From: an uncultured Clostridia bacterium
Lineage (GTDB): Bacteria; Bacillota; Clostridia; Saccharofermentanales; Saccharofermentanaceae
DNA length: 64,000 nt
Direction: 5' to 3'
Assembly (NCBI GenBank): GCA_946537885.1
Contig: CAMNGC010000004.1
Span: 62,001-126,000, forward strand
A program made the position numbers and the translations under genes. Numbering within the stretch: position 1 is the stretch's first letter; every line of letters begins with the position of its first letter. Shown here piece by piece: positions 63,793 to 64,000 of the stretch. The notes beneath the pieces were generated by a model. The model saw only the letters and a program-made list of their open reading frames with translations. It was not told the DNA's origin and did not search any database.

Positions 63793-64000
63793 ATGACAGA
63801 ACAGGAATTCGAGAAACTCTATCAGGATGCCTATAAGGCGGTATACTGGACGGCCTTCTCCCTTCTCAAGAACGAGGATGAGGCTGAGGATGTCGTACAG
63901 GATACTTTCGTTACGGCATATAACTCCTACGACAGTCTGAGGGAGAAGGACAAGGCTGTAGCCTGGGTCAAGAAGATCGCGGCTAACAAGTGTCTCAACA
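63793..64000 (+). CDS. ECF sigma factor, 3' end outside the window
   Basis: The first 69 codons of an RNA polymerase sigma factor. Region 2 is clear: ALYQ-like start (FEKLYQDAYKAVYWTAF), LLKNEDEAEDVVQDTFVTAY (core-binding and -10 helix) and the following KAVAWVKKIAANKCLN. AAGGAGG lies seven bases before the ATG at 63793. The frame runs off the right edge, so region 4 and any anti-sigma gene are not visible. Confidence 0.92.
   Translation, partial: MTEQEFEKLYQDAYKAVYWTAFSLLKNEDEAEDVVQDTFVTAYNSYDSLREKDKAVAWVKKIAANKCLN

Overview
The window looks like chromosomal DNA of a low-to-medium GC anaerobic Bacillota, most likely a Clostridia member of the gut or rumen type. The grounds are conserved Bacillota gene orders (rpsF-ssb-rpsR beside rplI-dnaB; tilS-hpt-ftsH; prfA next to a Sua5 gene), a flavodiiron oxygen/NO reductase, a Bce-type peptide-resistance module, and families common in Clostridia (DUF4214, DUF6273, DUF4003, BMP-type nucleoside ABC transporters). 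This placement is inference from gene content; no rRNA or tRNA gene was seen.

Layout. 1-7.5 kb: end of a DUF4003 gene, a DMT exporter, then a minus-strand operon of flavodiiron protein, response regulator, histidine kinase, ABC ATPase and FtsX-like permease. 7.6-9.9 kb: a three-gene polar amino acid ABC importer on the plus strand. 10.1-15.8 kb: a minus-strand operon xpt, BMP lipoprotein, ATPase and two permeases, coupling purine salvage to nucleoside uptake. 15.9-28.6 kb: a visibly AT-richer, twelve-gene minus-strand operon that I cannot match to a described system. 28.6-29.7 kb: a small membrane protein and an acidic lipoprotein. 29.9-37.4 kb: core operons rplI-dnaB-tilS-hpt-ftsH and rpsF-ssb-rpsR. 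37.9-39.7 kb: a secreted LRR/DUF4214 protein. 39.8-48.1 kb: malQ-glpK-AEC transporter-SseB-like-unknown-prfA-Sua5 fusion. 48.3-49.9 kb: prfC. 50.1-55.3 kb: a hairpin-forming tandem repeat, a DUF4214/transglutaminase-like secreted protein, and a three-gene operon with a papain-like lipoprotein. 55.3-64 kb: alanine/sodium symporter, two small membrane proteins, a second FtsX-type ABC pair, an ADP-ribosylglycohydrolase, a DUF6273 lipoprotein and the start of an ECF sigma factor.

The most interesting region is 16.0-28.5 kb. From the promoter downward it encodes a divergent Hsp70 ATPase, a long coiled-coil protein, a zinc-ribbon protein, a large protein without P-loop, two helical proteins, a Vps4-like AAA ATPase with an MIT-like helical N-terminus, a second AAA ATPase, and four tandem membrane-anchored proteins that join a Cys4 zinc ribbon to DnaJ-C-terminal-domain-like modules. 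No J domain and no GrpE was recognised. Two operon members share an acidic-hydrophobic C-terminal tail, like the peptide tails by which ESCRT-III subunits recruit Vps4. The four tail-end proteins form an A-B-A-B series. The promoter sits in two tandem 44-bp repeats with nested palindromes. I infer a membrane-associated chaperone/AAA remodelling machine, possibly for stress or defence; its function is not shown by the sequence.

Other points for follow-up: a Sua5 protein fused to a phosphatase-like domain that has lost its catalytic residues; a five-copy 53-bp hairpin array; a 77-bp duplicated palindromic element; a promoter block shared by the ECF sigma gene and the lipoprotein gene before it; and 11-bp phased operator repeats in front of the second ABC operon.
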